Assembly (NCBI GenBank): GCA_001655195.1 | Contig: LPNY01000139.1 | Location: forward strand, 252,554 to 316,553 | Reading direction: 5' to 3' | DNA: 64,000 bases | Source of the DNA: Arcobacter sp. EP1 | GTDB lineage: Bacteria; Campylobacterota; Campylobacteria; Campylobacterales; Arcobacteraceae | In this document: in pieces, positions 1 through 9,310 of the stretch | Position numbering within the stretch: position 1 is the stretch's first letter | Layout of the letters: every line of letters starts with the position of its first letter | Program-made: the position numbers and the translations under genes | Notes under the pieces: generated by a model | Told to the model about the DNA's origin: nothing | The model's database searches: none | What the model saw: the letters and a program-made list of their open reading frames with translations, nothing else

Positions 1-315
1 TGAAATATCATCTTCTTCAAAATATATCCAATTAATAACAAAGGCATTATTATTCGTTGATTGTTTTTCTATTAAATCCAAAATATCAAAATAAACTTTT
101 GCACTACTAGAGTTTAAATAGGTTAATTCTAAGTTGATTTTTGTTTCATTATTAAAGTTGCTTTTTAGATATTGTTCTAACCAGTTTATAACTGGTTTAT
201 AAAATTCAAAAGAGTTTTCAGGGTATGATTTACCTTTAAACTCCAGAATACCAGTATCAGCACTACAATTAATACTTGGAGTATATTCAGTACTTTTAAT
301 AATTAATTCTTTAAT
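1..315 (-). CDS. SiaC-like DUF1987 protein, C-terminus cut by window edge
   Basis: The 105 visible codons match the SiaC/DUF1987 family: an N-terminal stretch like TEYTPSI, then TGILEFKGKSYPEN and FEFYKPVINWLEQY. In Pseudomonas, SiaC is the protein switched between phosphorylated and free forms by the SiaB kinase and SiaA phosphatase (family knowledge). The Ser-rich NSSSAK segment is in the right area for the phosphosite, which is my inference. It is the last visible gene of the leftward operon, 10 bases after siaA. The frame has a TAG stop just upstream and no ATG, GTG or TTG before the conserved region. The only well-placed start is ATT at 313-315, behind AAAGGA. The C-terminus is outside the window. 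Confidence 0.85.
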   Translation of the reverse strand, partial: MKELIIKSTEYTPSINCSADTGILEFKGKSYPENSFEFYKPVINWLEQYLKSNFNNETKINLELTYLNSSSAKVYFDILDLIEKQSTNNNAFVINWIYFEEDDIS

Positions 316-321
316 AGTCTA

Positions 322-327
322 TCCTTT
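322..327 (-). promoter_or_regulatory. Shine-Dalgarno that fixes an AUU start
   Basis: AAAGGA on the minus strand overlaps the siaA stop codon and is followed by six bases and then ATT. It is the only ribosome-binding site available for the siaC-like gene, which has no canonical start codon. Confidence 0.6.
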
Positions 328-3040
328 AAAATTTAATTCCAATAACTGTAATATCATCATTTCTTTCATGATTACCTTGATAAGTTTTCAACTCATTTAC
401 TAGTTTTTGTTTTTGAATGTCCATTGGTTCATCTTTGATTGTATCAATTACTCTCAGCAATCTTTTTTTCCCAAAGCAAAGGTCTTTCTCTCCACCTAAT
501 TGATCCCAATAACCATCACTTGATAAATATATTATATCATTTTTTCTTGTATTTATAATATGGTCAGTAAACTTATACTTGATATCACTATCTTTGTACC
601 CCACTGAGTGTCTATTCCCTTTAAGCATCTCTACGTTATTATTTTGAACTATAAAAACATCATTTCTGGCACTTGCAAATTTGACTATATTTTCTTGCTT
701 ATTATAGTACAGGATTTGTCCATCAAGTCCCACATTAGATAAACTTTTTGCGTCTTCTTGTTTTAAAAGTTGTTTCATTGTTCGATTAAAGTATTGTAGT
801 ATCCAAGCAGGACTTACATCCATGGTAAAATCAGTATTGATTAAGCCAATAACTTGTCTTTCAATGGCTTTTACAAGCATAGTAACAAATGCTCCTGGAA
901 CACCATGCCCTGTACAATCTATGACCATAAGTAAACATTCATCTTTATGTCTTAATTCTTCAAATAGATAAATATCTCCACCAACCATATCTTTTTGTTC
1001 CCACAGTGCAAAATGTGAATTGAAATATTCACTTAAAAGTTCATTTGTAGGAATTAATGTATTTTGAATCAAAGAAGCATATTCAATTGAATCAGAGGTC
1101 TTTTTTAACACAGTTTCTAAATAGTGCCTTTGTTCATTAAGATTTCGTTGTATTGCTAGTAGTTCAGTATTGGTTTCTTCTAGTTCTCCTCGTTGTTCAA
1201 ATAATTCTTCAGCATTTTTTTGTGATTCTTTTAGAAGTTTTTTAATCTCTTCATTTTTTGTAGCAGCATAAAGGTAAGTAGCAATAATATCTTCTATTTC
1301 AATAATGAAATTTTTAACTGTTTTGGAAATTGGGTGCAAGCTTGAAATTTCTATAACACCTAATAAATTATTCTCATGAACTAAAGGAATTACTATATGC
1401 CCTTTAGCTTGCTCGTTAATTAATGCACTATGGATTATAGGATTCATATTTTTTTCATTATGAATAATTACGTTTTGGTCTTTAGCCACTTGACCTATAA
1501 GACCTTCCCCTTTTTTATATGTTTGTGAAATTAGATTTTCGTTATCTTGTGCATAGCTACTGCTTAGAGTTAATTCTTCACTTTTTTTATCATATAAGAA
1601 TAAACATCCCTTTGCAGCTCTTATGTAAGGAATCGTGAATTTTAGGGTCTCTTCTGTAATTTCTTGAACTAGTTTTTCGCCTGAAAGCTTTTGTGAAAGA
1701 TTATTGATTCCTTCATTAACCCATGTCTCTTCAATATTTTTTTCATAACTTGTTTTTAGTGTGTGTGACATATTATTTAATGATTTTGTAATAATATCTT
1801 CATTTGAACGTAAATCAAGTGTTTCTTCAAAATTACCTTGACTAATGTTTTTTGAGTGTGTAACAAGTTCGTTAGTATTTTGTTTTAGAAGTTTTACTGA
1901 GTCTATCATATAGCCTATTTCATCACTATGTTTATAGTCAATATCTTCTCTCTCTACGATACCAATACTTAAGTTTTTAAGTTGTTGTGTAACTTGGTTT
2001 AATGGCCGAGTAATAGATGACATAAATGTGTAAATCACAACAGTAACTAAAATAATTGTGCTCAAAAGTATGAGGATAAATATGTTTGTAAAGTTATCAA
2101 CTTTTTTCAAAGCAAAGTTTTTGTCAACAAAACTTATTAATGTCCAATAGTTTTCAGAGTTTTGATTTGGTGGTAGAACTTTTTGTGAAATGATAATATT
2201 TGCATCATTGATTAAAAAAATATTTTGTTTTTTATCTAGGATTTGCTTAAGAGATTTAAATTCATTAAAAAAGTTATCTTCCTTACCTAAATCTTTGGCA
2301 AATGTTTTGGCAATATTTTCATGAACAATATAGTTACCTTGAGTATCAATGAGTATATACTTTCTATATTCACTATTGTTTTTTAAAATTCTTTCAATAA
2401 TAGAATTGATGTAGACATTCATTACTAAAACACCAACTTTATCATCTCCTTTAAAGACAGGCATAGAAAAACGAATTATTGGTAGATGTGGTTTTGTAAG
2501 CTTTCCAAATTCTTTATTGAAGTTCATATTTGAAACATAAAAATGACCTTTTTGCATGTCAAGTGCTTTTTGAAAGTAGTCTTTTGTACTTTTATTTTGT
2601 AAAACAGGTACTTTTATTACTTGAGCTGTTTGTTGATTGTACTCTAAGTTAATAAGTTCAAAGCCCTTTAAATCTAAGAATCTTAATTTATAAAATATTT
2701 TTTTGTTTTTTAGAAATGAGCTAAAGGCATTTTCTACAATAGTCTGTGAATCAAGAAGTTTGTCTTCATCATTTACATTAAGCCAGTTTAAATACTGTTT
2801 AAAGGCGTAAAAATCAGCTAAAAACTCGAGATCAGAAGGAATAGATTCTAAAAATAAAGAAGTACTCTCTTTAAGAAGTTTTAAATCATCTTGACTTTTA
2901 TTAATTGCATCAGTGGTGTAAGCATCTTTAGTAGATTGATATCCATAATAACCAATTACTCCACTTCCTAATAAAAAGAAAGAGATAAATATTACGATAA
3001 ATTGATTCTTGAGTGTTAGTTTTTTGAGTAAATTAACCAT
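326..3040 (-). CDS. SiaA-like membrane sensor PP2C (SpoIIE-type) phosphatase
   Basis: A 904-residue sensor phosphatase. It has a membrane segment at 13-32, a periplasmic Cache-like region to about 318, a second membrane segment at 319-341, a HAMP region to about 430, a GAF-like domain at 455-590, a coiled coil at 590-645 and a SpoIIE/PP2C domain from about 655. Metal-binding phosphatase motifs are visible: GGDIY near 688-692, DCTGHG 708-713, SDGYWDQ 841-847 and NDDITV 894-899. In Sia-type switches this enzyme dephosphorylates SiaC in response to an external signal. Its start codon overlaps the stop of the upstream repeat protein by one base, so the genes are translationally coupled. The GAF domain is an addition compared with the Pseudomonas SiaA layout as I recall it. 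Confidence 0.88.
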   Translation of the reverse strand: MVNLLKKLTLKNQFIVIFISFFLLGSGVIGYYGYQSTKDAYTTDAINKSQDDLKLLKESTSLFLESIPSDLEFLADFYAFKQYLNWLNVNDEDKLLDSQTIVENAFSSFLKNKKIFYKLRFLDLKGFELINLEYNQQTAQVIKVPVLQNKSTKDYFQKALDMQKGHFYVSNMNFNKEFGKLTKPHLPIIRFSMPVFKGDDKVGVLVMNVYINSIIERILKNNSEYRKYILIDTQGNYIVHENIAKTFAKDLGKEDNFFNEFKSLKQILDKKQNIFLINDANIIISQKVLPPNQNSENYWTLISFVDKNFALKKVDNFTNIFILILLSTIILVTVVIYTFMSSITRPLNQVTQQLKNLSIGIVEREDIDYKHSDEIGYMIDSVKLLKQNTNELVTHSKNISQGNFEETLDLRSNEDIITKSLNNMSHTLKTSYEKNIEETWVNEGINNLSQKLSGEKLVQEITEETLKFTIPYIRAAKGCLFLYDKKSEELTLSSSYAQDNENLISQTYKKGEGLIGQVAKDQNVIIHNEKNMNPIIHSALINEQAKGHIVIPLVHENNLLGVIEISSLHPISKTVKNFIIEIEDIIATYLYAATKNEEIKKLLKESQKNAEELFEQRGELEETNTELLAIQRNLNEQRHYLETVLKKTSDSIEYASLIQNTLIPTNELLSEYFNSHFALWEQKDMVGGDIYLFEELRHKDECLLMVIDCTGHGVPGAFVTMLVKAIERQVIGLINTDFTMDVSPAWILQYFNRTMKQLLKQEDAKSLSNVGLDGQILYYNKQENIVKFASARNDVFIVQNNNVEMLKGNRHSVGYKDSDIKYKFTDHIINTRKNDIIYLSSDGYWDQLGGEKDLCFGKKRLLRVIDTIKDEPMDIQKQKLVNELKTYQGNHERNDDITVIGIKF

Positions 3041-3978
3041 TATTTATTCTTTAGTTTTGATTCATTGATAATAACTATTCGTTTTACATTCCAGTAAAGT
3101 AACTGTTCCACGTCTGCTGGTACTTTGTGTTGATAACTTTTAGCAGGAGGTGTAACTTGTGTCTTTAAACCTATATATGATTTTATAGGTTGAATTTCAG
3201 AAATAGCCATCATTACCATATTAATCACATCACTTGGTTGTATATTATTATTTCTAAAGGTATCAAAATTTGTGATTGTAAGACCCATTTTAAGTTGTAT
3301 TTTTTGTATGGTATCAATCAATTTTAAAACGGCTATATACGCATCTTTTGGTTTTGAGTTTATATTTTTTAAAGGGGGAACGGTTGTATCGGTGATAGAT
3401 AAATATTTAAATATTTGACTAATATCTTCATGTAGTCTCATGACTTGTGCATATACATCAGAAGGTTTAATCTGATTTTTATTTATTTTATCAAGTTTCA
3501 AGGAGTTTTTATGCATTAAATTAAATACATCAATAGGTTTTTTATCTTTGTAAGTTTTAGTTGGTGTGATTTTTGTGGTGATATTTTTTAAACGTTTAAA
3601 AATTCTAAGTTCAGTTAAAATTCGTTGGGTCATGCCATAAACTAAATCTGGAGCTAAATTCAGTACGGGTTCAACAGCTACTTCTTCAACTCTTGGTAAG
3701 TTATGGTTTTTTCTTAAAACATTGATTTTTACAAGAACTAAATAGGTTTTTTGCCAAACATGTCTTGGTTTCAAATTAGTATTAAAAAGCTTTATGTGTT
3801 CTTGAGTTGTTGTTGGGTTTTTTATTTTTAATGCTTGTTGTATAATAGTAAGTTCTTTATTGATTTTCATTGCTTCTGCATATACTTCAGATGGTTGGAC
3901 AACTGAGGCAAAAAGATAATTCATATGTATTAGTATAAAGATTATTGTTGTTTTTAAAATAGTTTTTTTGATATTCAT
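3040..3978 (-). CDS. exported protein of eight ~40-residue P-x-D-V repeats
   Basis: I do not recognise a family. Residues 1-25 look like a signal peptide, giving a periplasmic or surface protein. The rest is built from repeats opening with Pro-x-(Asp/Glu/His/Leu)-Val/Ala: PSEV 29, PRHV 71, PDLV 110, PIDV 148, PSDV 172, PKDA 209, PSDV 248 and PADV 287. Each continues into an amphipathic helix with hydrophobic residues and Lys/Glu, and the spacing is 37-42 residues except for a short fourth unit. It sits between siaB and siaA, overlapping siaA by one base and siaB at the TAA/ATG junction. A ligand-binding or scaffold partner for the Cache domain of SiaA is a reasonable guess, not shown by sequence. 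Confidence 0.75.
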   Translation of the reverse strand: MNIKKTILKTTIIFILIHMNYLFASVVQPSEVYAEAMKINKELTIIQQALKIKNPTTTQEHIKLFNTNLKPRHVWQKTYLVLVKINVLRKNHNLPRVEEVAVEPVLNLAPDLVYGMTQRILTELRIFKRLKNITTKITPTKTYKDKKPIDVFNLMHKNSLKLDKINKNQIKPSDVYAQVMRLHEDISQIFKYLSITDTTVPPLKNINSKPKDAYIAVLKLIDTIQKIQLKMGLTITNFDTFRNNNIQPSDVINMVMMAISEIQPIKSYIGLKTQVTPPAKSYQHKVPADVEQLLYWNVKRIVIINESKLKNK

Positions 3979-4529
3979 TATTTGTCTTTATTAATTTTGA
4001 TCTTTGATATAAAATGAAAATAGTATTTATCTTCATGTAATTCTTTAAATTCAAATTTTACTTCATCACTTCTTTTTGCAATTTCATAAAATCCAATTCC
4101 TCCACCTTTCTCATGAGTATTTTTACTACTGCGTCTGAGTTCTCTATAGGTTTTTTTAATATCATCTCTAGACATTGTTAAAAGTTCACACAGTTTAGGT
4201 TCAATTTTGTCTTTATCCCTTATGTCAACGGCATTTTGAGAGTGAATATAATAGTGTTCTGTATCTTTTCCAACTACTATTAATCCTTCTGATTTAAGAA
4301 CATCACAGTTTTTATTTTTAGATTTTGAATAGTTCATAATATTTTGTGAAAGTTCAATAAAAATTGTGAAAATATTATTAGAAATACTCATATTTAAATT
4401 ATGATATGTTGTTTCTTTTTCTAACGCTTCTGTCATTCCTGCAATAAGAGTCTGTGTTAAAAAACCACCATAAGATAGAAAAATGATTCCATCTTGTTCA
4501 ACTATATTTTGAATATTGTCTACATTCAT
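3978..4529 (-). CDS. SiaB-like (DUF6272) kinase-family protein
   Basis: A 183-residue cytosolic protein resembling the SiaB/DUF6272 family, with an N-terminal FLSYGGFLTQ segment, a helix with an N-box-like FIELSQNIMNYSKS (roughly 54-68) and a Gly-rich GGGIGFYEIAKRS (about 143-155) like the ATP lid of GHKL kinases. SiaB phosphorylates SiaC in the characterised system. It is the first gene of the operon siaB-repeat protein-siaA-siaC, with one-base overlaps. The order differs from Pseudomonas siaABCD, and any diguanylate cyclase (SiaD) would have to lie beyond the left edge. Confidence 0.8.
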   Translation of the reverse strand: MNVDNIQNIVEQDGIIFLSYGGFLTQTLIAGMTEALEKETTYHNLNMSISNNIFTIFIELSQNIMNYSKSKNKNCDVLKSEGLIVVGKDTEHYYIHSQNAVDIRDKDKIEPKLCELLTMSRDDIKKTYRELRRSSKNTHEKGGGIGFYEIAKRSDEVKFEFKELHEDKYYFHFISKIKINKDK

Positions 4530-4674
4530 TTTCTACCTTTTGTCATATGGATTATTCTATCATTTTTTACTTTATTAAAAGAAATATATAATGATGAGTG
4601 AATGCTCCTATTAGTGTTAGTAATAAAAACAATGAATTTGAGTTTACTATGTTTTGTAAAAAAAATGAAAGGTC

Positions 4675-4931
4675 ATTTGTGGTCTAAATATGGTCTTTTG
4701 ACCACATAGATATATTAAAAACCCCTAAAATAAGGGCAATTTAGTAATTAAATACAAGTTGATATGCCAGCTCATATAAAGTCCTCACTTTTTAGAGTGA
4801 GCTTAACACTTCCAATAACCAATGGAAAGTTGAATTTAGGTACGTGGCAGGGCATTTACTTAGGTGAATATGAGAGCATTGAGGCTCTAGAAAAATTGTG
4901 GCTACAATTATGGGTCAATAAAGTTAAATAG
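4675..4931 (+). repeat. dispersed repeat copy A carrying a yjbQ 3' remnant
   Basis: First of three related ~250-bp units. The first 89 bases hold a hairpin (TGGTC...TTTTGACCACA) and a CCCCTAAAATAAGGG stem. From ATG at 4764 it encodes [10 protein letters not shown] followed by [19 protein letters not shown], the conserved C-terminal region of UPF0047/YjbQ proteins. The last ~15 codons are out of register (EALEKLW...) because one base is missing relative to copy B, so the family's terminal Gly-Ser-Arg-Lys motif is lost. The 5' two thirds of yjbQ are absent and no Shine-Dalgarno precedes the ATG. It fills most of the 483-base gap between the divergent siaB-like and kinase genes. Confidence 0.8.
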
Positions 4932-5012
4932 TATTATTTGAAATAAATACTCTTATATTAATCTTATTGATATATGATATAGTAATCATGATTTAAGAGT
5001 AATGGAGTATTA

Positions 5013-6479
5013 ATGTCATTTGGGAATACCGAATTATCTAATATTAAAGAGATACCTAAAACTATAATATTGCTTATTGACAAAAATGAAAACATTGTAG
5101 AAGCATGTGGTAAGAAATTAGAGCACTTTAATTTAGAAGTAAAAAATAAAAGTTTAGCTAGTATTTTTTCTAAAAAAAATCATGATTTGTTAAAATCTTT
5201 ATTTGACCAAGAACTAGAAACTATAGATATATATTGGAATAGTGTTAATTTTGAAGTAAGTTATCAGGTAGTACCCCATACTAATCTTAGAGGTTTATAC
5301 TTTTTTGATATCACAAAATATTCGAACATGGAAAATGAACTTAAAAAAAGTATGTATGATTTGCTTTCTAAAAAAGAGGAGTTACAAGCTGTATTTGATT
5401 TAGCAGCAAATGGTATTTCTATATTAGATAGAGATGGCATGTTTTTATATGCAAATAACTTTTTCCAAAAGATGATGGGTTATACAATGGAAGAGCTTTA
5501 TAACGAATCGTGCATATCTTTATCTTCTGAAGAGTATAAAGAACCTTCTGAAAGCGCAGTGAAAAGGGCTATTAAAGATGGTAGTGTTGTGAATTTTAGA
5601 AAAGTATGTATCTCTAAATTGGGTGAATATATGAATGCAAGTATGTCTTTAAGTTATGTAAAAATCACAGATACAATTATTATGATAACTTCAGATATTA
5701 CTGATGATATAAAATATCAAGAAGAGCTAAAAAGACAAGTTGAACTTGAGGTTTCCAAACGCACTGAACAATATGAAATCATGTGCCATCAATCAAGACT
5801 AGCTGCTATGGGCGAGATGATTGATTCAATAGCTCATCAATGGAGACAGCCTTTAAATGGTTTAGGAATTATTGTTCAAGGTTTAAGACATATTTCTAAT
5901 AAACAAGAGATTGATAAGGCATTACTTCTAGAAATAGAATCAGAAATAATGGAAAAAATTAATTATATGTCTCAAACGATAGATGATTTCTCAAACTTTT
6001 TTAGAATCTCAAAACAAAAAGAGTTTTTTGATATAGTAAAAAATATAAATGATGCAATACGACTCATTGATGTACAGTTAAAACTCAATAATGTAAAGGT
6101 TGAAGTTGAAGTAGAAGAAAAAACAACTTTGAATATTTTAGGTTTTCCAAACGAGTTTAGACAGGTCATTATGAATATGGTACATAATGCTATGATGGCT
6201 ATTATAAATAAAAAAGAAGATAATGGTTTCATAGTTATTACGATTGGTTCAACTAAATATGAAACTAAGATTACGATTCAAGATAATGGTGGTGGAATTA
6301 AAAAGGAGTATCTCGAAAAAATATTTGATCCTTATTTTACAACAAGAGAAAAAGGAAGTGGCATTGGACTTTATATGTCAAAGGTTATTATTGAACATCA
6401 TATGAAAGGAAGGCTGAGTGTAAAAAATAAAGCAAATGGTGCACTATTTACAATAACTCTTCCTAAAAAGGAATATTGA
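5013..6479 (+). CDS. PAS-domain histidine kinase (cytosolic)
   Basis: A 488-residue sensor kinase without membrane segments. A weak PAS-like region covers about 15-105, a clear PAS domain covers about 120-235 (NGISILDRDGMFLYAN, FQKMMGYT), and a short coiled coil leads to the dimerisation domain. The phosphoacceptor is His275 in IAHQWRQP. The ATPase domain shows the N-box (MVHNAMMAI, Asn392), G1 box (QDNGGG, Asp424) and GSGIGLYMSK near 448-457. The start is supported by GGAG five bases upstream. The response regulator gene begins one base after the stop, so the two form an operon. The signal is unknown; the sulfide-oxidation genes just downstream make a sulfur-related signal plausible. Confidence 0.88.
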   Translation: MSFGNTELSNIKEIPKTIILLIDKNENIVEACGKKLEHFNLEVKNKSLASIFSKKNHDLLKSLFDQELETIDIYWNSVNFEVSYQVVPHTNLRGLYFFDITKYSNMENELKKSMYDLLSKKEELQAVFDLAANGISILDRDGMFLYANNFFQKMMGYTMEELYNESCISLSSEEYKEPSESAVKRAIKDGSVVNFRKVCISKLGEYMNASMSLSYVKITDTIIMITSDITDDIKYQEELKRQVELEVSKRTEQYEIMCHQSRLAAMGEMIDSIAHQWRQPLNGLGIIVQGLRHISNKQEIDKALLLEIESEIMEKINYMSQTIDDFSNFFRISKQKEFFDIVKNINDAIRLIDVQLKLNNVKVEVEVEEKTTLNILGFPNEFRQVIMNMVHNAMMAIINKKEDNGFIVITIGSTKYETKITIQDNGGGIKKEYLEKIFDPYFTTREKGSGIGLYMSKVIIEHHMKGRLSVKNKANGALFTITLPKKEY

Positions 6480-6480
6480 A

Positions 6481-7161
6481 ATGACAACAGTTTATTCTTC
6501 TTTACAAGCCTATTCAATTTTAATAGTTGAAGATGATGAAAGTACATTAAAATGGCTAGAAAGAGTACTAAGAATTTATTTTAAAAATGTATATGTTGCA
6601 TGTGATGTTTTAGAAGCTTTTGATAGATTTAGTTTAAATAAAATAGATATTATTTTAGCTGATATACAGATGCCTCATATAGATGGGCTTACTTTTTTAA
6701 AAAAGGTTGCATTAGAATCCCCAGAAACAATGAGAATTACAATGACAGCTTTTAATGCTGTTACATATTTAAATCAAGCAGCTGATTCAGGTGTTCATTT
6801 TTATTTAAAAAAACCCATAGATATAGATGAATTACTCTTTGCAATCTCCTCATTTGTTTCAAACAACAATCAGTCAATAGAAGTTATAGAGTTGGGTAAG
6901 GGGTTTATGTATAATCCTATAGAAAGAACACTATTTAATAACACAAATCTAATTAAACTCACTAAAAAAGAGTTATTGCTTTTAGAACTCTTTTTAAAAA
7001 ATAGACAAGGCTTTATAACTCTAGAGTTAATAGAAGATATGATTTGGGAAGAACAAACTACACCAGATGCAATTCGTATGGTTATTGTTGGTTTACGAAA
7101 AAAACTATATCCTGAAGTTATTGAAAATATAAAAGGTGTAGGCTATAGAATAAATCTCTAA
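6481..7161 (+). CDS. OmpR-type response regulator
   Basis: A 226-residue regulator. The receiver domain (about 10-128) has the acidic pair in VEDDES, phosphoacceptor Asp61 in LADIQMP, a Thr in TMTAF and Lys111 in LKKP. A winged-helix DNA-binding domain follows (about 140-226) with KLTKKELLLLELF and the C-terminal KGVGYRI wing. It starts one base after the kinase gene and is almost certainly its partner. The SQR gene begins 87 bases downstream in the same direction and may be a target (inference). Confidence 0.9.
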   Translation: MTTVYSSLQAYSILIVEDDESTLKWLERVLRIYFKNVYVACDVLEAFDRFSLNKIDIILADIQMPHIDGLTFLKKVALESPETMRITMTAFNAVTYLNQAADSGVHFYLKKPIDIDELLFAISSFVSNNNQSIEVIELGKGFMYNPIERTLFNNTNLIKLTKKELLLLELFLKNRQGFITLELIEDMIWEEQTTPDAIRMVIVGLRKKLYPEVIENIKGVGYRINL

Positions 7162-7248
7162 AAACCTTATTAAAATCTTATTAATACTTTATAATAACCT
7201 TTTTCTTTTTTGTTACGATTATTTTGTACTAAAATATGGAGAGGTAAT

Positions 7249-8439
7249 ATGAAGAAAAAAATTCTAATAGTTGGTGGTGGTACAGCAGGTACTATGACAG
7301 CTAACAATCTAGCAAAAAAACTTATGCCAGAAATAGATAGAAATGAAGTTGAAATCACTATGATTTCAAACAGTCCTAAACACTTCTATAGACCTGGAGC
7401 AATGTATGTTGCTTTTCATAAGGCAGCAGGTCATGAATTTGTAAGAGATCAAAGGTCTTTACTTATGTTAGAGATTGATTTTAAAGTTGATGAAGCAGTT
7501 GAAATTAATGCAGATTCAAACTATGTAAAAGGTAAAAGTGGTAAAAAATATGACTACGACTTTTTAATTATTGCAACAGGTTGTGAGGTTGATGCTAAAA
7601 GAATTCCTGGTCTTCATGAAGGAGGAGATTGGTTCTATAGTTATGAGGGAGCAAAAAAACTTGCTAAAAAGTTTGAAAAACTAGAAAAAGGGAGAGTTTT
7701 AGTAACTGTAAACTTCCCAAAAACTCCTAATATACCACATCAATGTGGAATTGCGCCTGTTGAAACAACAATGATGTTACATGATTATTTAACAGAAAAA
7801 AGTGTTAGGGATAATGTCGAAATTATCTATACTTATCCAACACAAGCACAAGTTGTAGAAAATGGACTTTTCTTACAAACTCCTACATCAGAAGTTTTAC
7901 CAACAGTATTTGACAGTATTGATGTAAAACATAAAAGAAGCTTTACTTTATCAAAAGTAGACCCAGATAAAAAAATTGCATACTCAGAAGAGGGTGAAGA
8001 GATGGAATTTGATATTTTAATGTCTACTCCACCATTTATTGCAGCTAAAGTTGTAAGAGATTCTGGTTTATCAGAAGCTTTAGAAGATGAAGGTTGGTTA
8101 CCAACAGATATGAAAACTCTAAAAGTAAAGGGTAGAGACAATATCTATACTTTAGGTGATACTGTTGATTTACCAGTTTCAAAAGCAGGTGGTACTATTC
8201 ATAATCAAACTGACATTGTAGTAGATAATATTGCCTCTGAGTTAAGATTTGGTTATCCAACAGAGTCATATGATGGAAAAGTAATTGCAGTAGCACAAAT
8301 GGGATTATCTTGTGGTATGCCATTATGGTATGACTATGAAGAGGACGTACAACCAACACCCTGTAGTAAATTAGGTTCATTTGTTAGATTAGGCTTTAAC
8401 AAAGGATTATATTGGGCATCTGCAAGAGGAATTTTATAG
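7249..8439 (+). CDS. sqr: sulfide:quinone oxidoreductase-like flavoprotein
   Basis: A 396-residue FAD enzyme expected to oxidise sulfide to sulfur and pass electrons to quinone at the inner membrane. The N-terminus has the dinucleotide-binding GGGTAGTMTA motif. TGCEVDAKRIPG, PHQCGIAPVE and a C-terminal LSCGMPLWY segment supply conserved cysteines of the SQR family, and the late TLGDTVDLPVSKAG segment is the second FAD-contact motif. I place the start at 7249, after GGAGAGGTAAT, rather than at an in-frame start 39 bases upstream. Genes for a DUF1641 protein and a DsrE-like protein follow with gaps of 9 and 1 bases, a common sulfide-oxidation arrangement. Membrane attachment would be peripheral, as no transmembrane helix is visible. 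Confidence 0.87.
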   Translation: MKKKILIVGGGTAGTMTANNLAKKLMPEIDRNEVEITMISNSPKHFYRPGAMYVAFHKAAGHEFVRDQRSLLMLEIDFKVDEAVEINADSNYVKGKSGKKYDYDFLIIATGCEVDAKRIPGLHEGGDWFYSYEGAKKLAKKFEKLEKGRVLVTVNFPKTPNIPHQCGIAPVETTMMLHDYLTEKSVRDNVEIIYTYPTQAQVVENGLFLQTPTSEVLPTVFDSIDVKHKRSFTLSKVDPDKKIAYSEEGEEMEFDILMSTPPFIAAKVVRDSGLSEALEDEGWLPTDMKTLKVKGRDNIYTLGDTVDLPVSKAGGTIHNQTDIVVDNIASELRFGYPTESYDGKVIAVAQMGLSCGMPLWYDYEEDVQPTPCSKLGSFVRLGFNKGLYWASARGIL

Positions 8440-8448
8440 GAGTTAATT

Positions 8449-8802
8449 ATGAGTGATTTAGTAGAAGTTAAAAAAAGCGCAGAGATGCAAAAAATTGAAG
8501 AACAAATGGCAATGTTAGTTCAAACAGGAAGAATGAATAATTTAGTAGACCTTTTAGCAGTTATCTCTGATAATATCGAAATGACAAATGCAACAATGGT
8601 TGAAAAAATGGTATCAAATGTTGATAATATTGCAACAGCAGGTTTTATTACAGAAAATGCAGTTAGATATGCGAAACGAGAAAATGAGAAGAATGAGATA
8701 CCATCATTATTTGGTTTATTAAAATTAATGAAAGATGATGATACAAGAAGAGGTTTAGCTTTTATGTTGAATCTAACAAAAGGTATAGGGAAACAACTAT
8801 AG
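8449..8802 (+). CDS. DUF1641 family protein
   Basis: A 117-residue helical protein without signal peptide, matching the small DUF1641 proteins typically encoded next to SQR or formate-dehydrogenase-type genes. The second half (SLFGLLKLMKDDDTRRGLAF) is the characteristic segment. The biochemical role is unknown; co-transcription with sqr suggests an accessory role in sulfide oxidation. It starts nine bases after sqr behind GGAG. Confidence 0.8.
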   Translation: MSDLVEVKKSAEMQKIEEQMAMLVQTGRMNNLVDLLAVISDNIEMTNATMVEKMVSNVDNIATAGFITENAVRYAKRENEKNEIPSLFGLLKLMKDDDTRRGLAFMLNLTKGIGKQL

Positions 8803-8803
8803 T

Positions 8804-9286
8804 ATGAAAAAGATTTTATTAACACTATTTTTAATATTTAATCTTAATCTTTTTGCCCAAAAGATAGATGACTCTGTATCACTAAATGGTATTAAAGAAG
8901 CAAAAAGTGTATTTTTAATAGATTTTACTGATGTAAAGACAACAGCTTTTTATCTTAAGATTATTGAAGGTACTCATAAAGGCTTTGTAGACCAAGGTGT
9001 AAAACCAGAGATGGTTTTAGTTTTTATTGGAAAAACAGTAAAGTATTTACATACTTCTCAAGATGAAGCCTTTGAGATGGAGTACGAAGAGTATTTAGAA
9101 TCAATCCAAAATTCTATTAAGAACTTTGGAAAACTAGGAGTTAGAATGGAAGTTTGTGCAGTAGCTACAAAAGTATTTAATGTGGATAACAATACTATTC
9201 CAAAAGAGATGGATATAATCACTGATGGTTTTATATCTTTAATTGGTTGGCAAACACAAGATTATAAATTAGTACCGATTTTTTAA
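8804..9286 (+). CDS. periplasmic DsrE-like sulfur-relay protein
   Basis: 160 residues with a signal peptide at 1-18 (cleavage near LFAQ). The body has the DsrE/DsrF-like fold pattern, with a conserved cysteine in GVRMEVCAVATKVF (Cys near 124) and the C-terminal FISLIGWQTQDYKLVPIF block that recurs in exported DsrE-family proteins. Members carry sulfane sulfur on that cysteine (family knowledge). Third gene of the sqr operon, one base after DUF1641, so it probably handles the sulfur produced by SQR. A hairpin terminator follows copy B of the repeat downstream. Confidence 0.78.
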   Translation: MKKILLTLFLIFNLNLFAQKIDDSVSLNGIKEAKSVFLIDFTDVKTTAFYLKIIEGTHKGFVDQGVKPEMVLVFIGKTVKYLHTSQDEAFEMEYEEYLESIQNSIKNFGKLGVRMEVCAVATKVFNVDNNTIPKEMDIITDGFISLIGWQTQDYKLVPIF

Positions 9287-9310
9287 ATTAGTCTATAGAT
9301 TATAGTTTGT

